From positions 5,136,093-5,200,092 of the forward strand of contig JABBOT010000014.1 in assembly GCA_016165875.1 (NCBI GenBank): a stretch of 64,000 bases of DNA. Reading direction: 5' to 3'. The translations under genes were made by a program, and so were the position numbers. The notes under the pieces are model-generated. The model did no database searches, was not told the origin of the DNA, and saw only the letters and a list, made by a program, of their open reading frames with translations. Within the stretch, counting starts at the first letter, position 1; each line of letters begins with the position of its first letter. Source of the DNA: Acanthopleura granulata (Eukaryota; Mollusca; Polyplacophora; Chitonida; Chitonidae). Shown here in pieces: positions 61,886 to 64,000 of the stretch.

Positions 61886-63936
61886 CAAAATAGTTAAACA
61901 GAGTCAGGTAAACAAAAATGCAGTAATGATAGTAGGAATTTAGTATAGGTCACCGCTTGGTGCAGAACATTTAAAAATCTTGTGTTTTAACATAGGGTAC
62001 GCGGAACACGTGCGAATGGCATCTATTCTTTGCGTTAGGCAACGTGAATGAGTCAAATGGTGAAAAGAGTGAAATTTAAGAGAGTTGTCTTTAAACCGGT
62101 TCCACATATTCAACTTCAGTGTACATACAAGGAAAGAAGACTAAATGTAGGCCTATCCAATGTTTTATCCTTCCTTCACGCGTGATGATAATTCCTTTGA
62201 TCTGTAATCAGTACGTCATGATATTCACAGTTAAAGTGATTTGACAGGCGACTTTCCGCGAACTCTGCATTCAACCCTTTCAGAACGGTTCATTCTGACG
62301 AATTAAACAGTAATTGAATCCGATATAACGGATCAATCCCTTTTTCCATCCAATAAATTAACATCTTCTTGTGACTAAAATATTATTGAATGAAGTGTGG
62401 CGAAAAACACCGTTCAAACAAGTCAAATGAGTGAAAACGTTACATTATTTGGGTATGTCTTGTGTAAAAAAGGTACGTTGCATACTTTGTATTTACATTC
62501 TAAAATTACATATCATTTTTTAACTAATTAAACCGAGGGATACCTGCTTTTCATTCATATATAGGTACATGCGTAAATTTCTTATTCGGGGGTAGTTTTC
62601 CCATCATTGATATGTTTGGAAAACTCATGCTTGTTAATAAACTGATCCAAGTTTTTCTATTGGTGATGTCTCGGGGCTGCATTGTCTTCTTGTGTTACTT
62701 CCGTTAAAGGCGAAAAAGATTATATACAGTGTATAAAAAGAAGAAAAACTGCTATCTGCAGACAAGCGGCTAAAACTGTATTTAAACTACACCGTCTCTT
62801 TTTCTATAAACAAGAAAAGAAGAATGCATTTATATAATTTTCAAAATTTATGCATATCAGACTTTAAAGCATCGCTTGCAACTATTATTCAGCTCTCTAT
62901 AAATTCACCCATTGTCACTACCAAAATTGCAATATTTAGGCGTCCAGTATGTTGGACGTCGGTATCAAAGAAAATGCAATTAAGCCCATTTGTTCTGATT
63001 CATAATGCTAAACTGCATAAGCGTGCTTTTGGGGTGAAGACTTCATTGCCTCAGGTAACGTCATTATAAACAAGCGACATGCTGGATAATGGGCAGAGAC
63101 GTCACCAGTCACCATAAACTGCGATCGACTCTACTCTTAAACGCTGTTTTGGACATTGCGATATTTGAAATTGTTATAAAGTTTTGGTATTGTCACCTTA
63201 ATGAACAAAATTTATTTCATCTCTTGTAGATACATGATTCACGACAAATTTAAATGTTAGGAAATTCTGTTGTAAAAAAATGTAGTGGCATAGGCTGTGT
63301 TACTATTTAAAGTTTGTTCTCACCCGAGGCAATAAGTCTTTTGGTATCGAAAGCAAACTGATGGAGTTTATTGACATCATGAAGTAGAAAAAGTATTTTA
63401 GTTGCAGTTTCTCTGAAATGATATGTATATCCAACATATTAATGTGCAGAATTTGTGGTGTTACATTCCACTGACTCAAGGCAATTTTCGTTGAGAGTGT
63501 GACATGTTTTACACATGGCTGCATGTAGGCGACAAGTTGAAAGAAATGAACTATAGGTGGGAAATCGCCCCAGGACGGCTCAGTAGTGAGGTGTATTTTT
63601 CTCATGAAGAAAAAGGGAGAAAACTTACCTAAATCTGATATACCATTTTTATATGACATATCTGTGAAAAATTGGAATGACGTGATTCACAATTTTGGCT
63701 TTATGAAATGAAAGAAAAATCAAAAGATCGCTTTTTTAAAATGTTTTGTTGAGGGAATTCCCATCATAATATAAAAATTATTCGTGTGTATTTCATGTCG
63801 AACTATAGAGTTCTTATCTACTGCGAAATATAATTTTGGTTCACGCAAAGATATTCTTATTTATAAATGGGAAAACATGAAATATACAATCAACTGGAAC
63901 TGTACATTAATGAAATGGCTCAGGGCTCGTTTCTCG

Positions 63937-64000
63937 TTTATTTATTTACTTATTTGATTGGTATTTTACACTGCACTCAAAAATATTTCACTCATAGGAC
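63937..64000 (-). repeat. SINE 3' end, minus strand, cut by the window edge
   Basis: TTTATTTATTTACTTATTTG followed by ATTGGTATTTTACACTGCAC and AAAAATATTTCACTCATAGG matches the reversed 3' end of the main SINE family. Confidence 0.85.

Larger units (their letters stand above)
60906..64000. other. GALNT 3' UTR and downstream intergenic sequence
   Basis: No further exon is supported. A family 2 repeat lies at 61755-61885 (minus orientation: TTACTGGTGAAATTCGGC, CCCCAGTTAGGGTTTTATT) and a SINE begins at 63937. The rest is AT-rich with short chance frames. Confidence 0.55.

Noticed and set aside
63303..63659. 118-codon minus-strand frame
   Set aside because: AT-rich, with no domain, no splice context and no second copy; likely chance.

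Overview
The window is a piece of an animal nuclear genome. It holds two spliced genes with GT-AG introns, many tRNA-derived SINEs ending in (AAAT)n, foldback and MITE-like repeats, minisatellites, and a block of decayed large DNA-transposon or virus-like genes. The SINE type (Pol III head, 3' part with the conserved block AGTGAAATATTCTTGAG) and the gene content suggest a lophotrochozoan invertebrate, most likely a mollusc. That placement is an inference. Most of the window is AT-rich, except the left 14 kb.

Positions 1-14282 carry at least one and probably two copies of a Polinton/Maverick-like or polinton-like-virus (PLV) element. The more complete copy (4920 to about 14280) has a plus-strand run of a double-jelly-roll-like major capsid protein (large internal deletion), an A32/FtsK-type packaging ATPase, several small tail-anchored proteins and a retroviral-type integrase (core deleted). 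Facing it on the minus strand is a long replication polypeptide with family B polymerase motifs, an SF1 helicase and an HNH nuclease domain. Further minus-strand genes (4435-7165) look structural. The left copy (1-4919) repeats several of these genes in a more decayed form and contains a 13-base N gap. Positions 1-964 are identical to 4920-5883, after which the copies abruptly become only roughly similar. Nearly every gene in this block has frameshifts or stops, so the element is dead as assembled.

Positions 14283-19763 are repeat-rich with no convincing host gene. From a two-codon first exon (about 19764, inferred) to 37504, a plus-strand gene of 13 exons encodes a roughly 1049-residue cyclic-nucleotide-binding-domain protein resembling CNBD2. 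It has a 464-codon disordered N-terminal exon and a poly(A) signal just after the stop codon. SINEs and foldback repeats sit in its introns.

Positions 37600-48890 are intergenic: a MITE-like inverted repeat (38878-39247), interspersed repeats, and a 32-bp minisatellite with a 288-bp higher-order period (about 42880-44100). From 48891 to beyond 60618, a plus-strand gene with 11 coding exons encodes a complete 673-residue polypeptide N-acetylgalactosaminyltransferase: type II membrane anchor, long stem, GT-A catalytic domain and C-terminal ricin-type lectin domain. Its stop codon lies inside the first unit of a four-copy tandem repeat of about 82 bp that runs into the 3' UTR. The right end (60900-64000) is AT-rich and holds only repeats.
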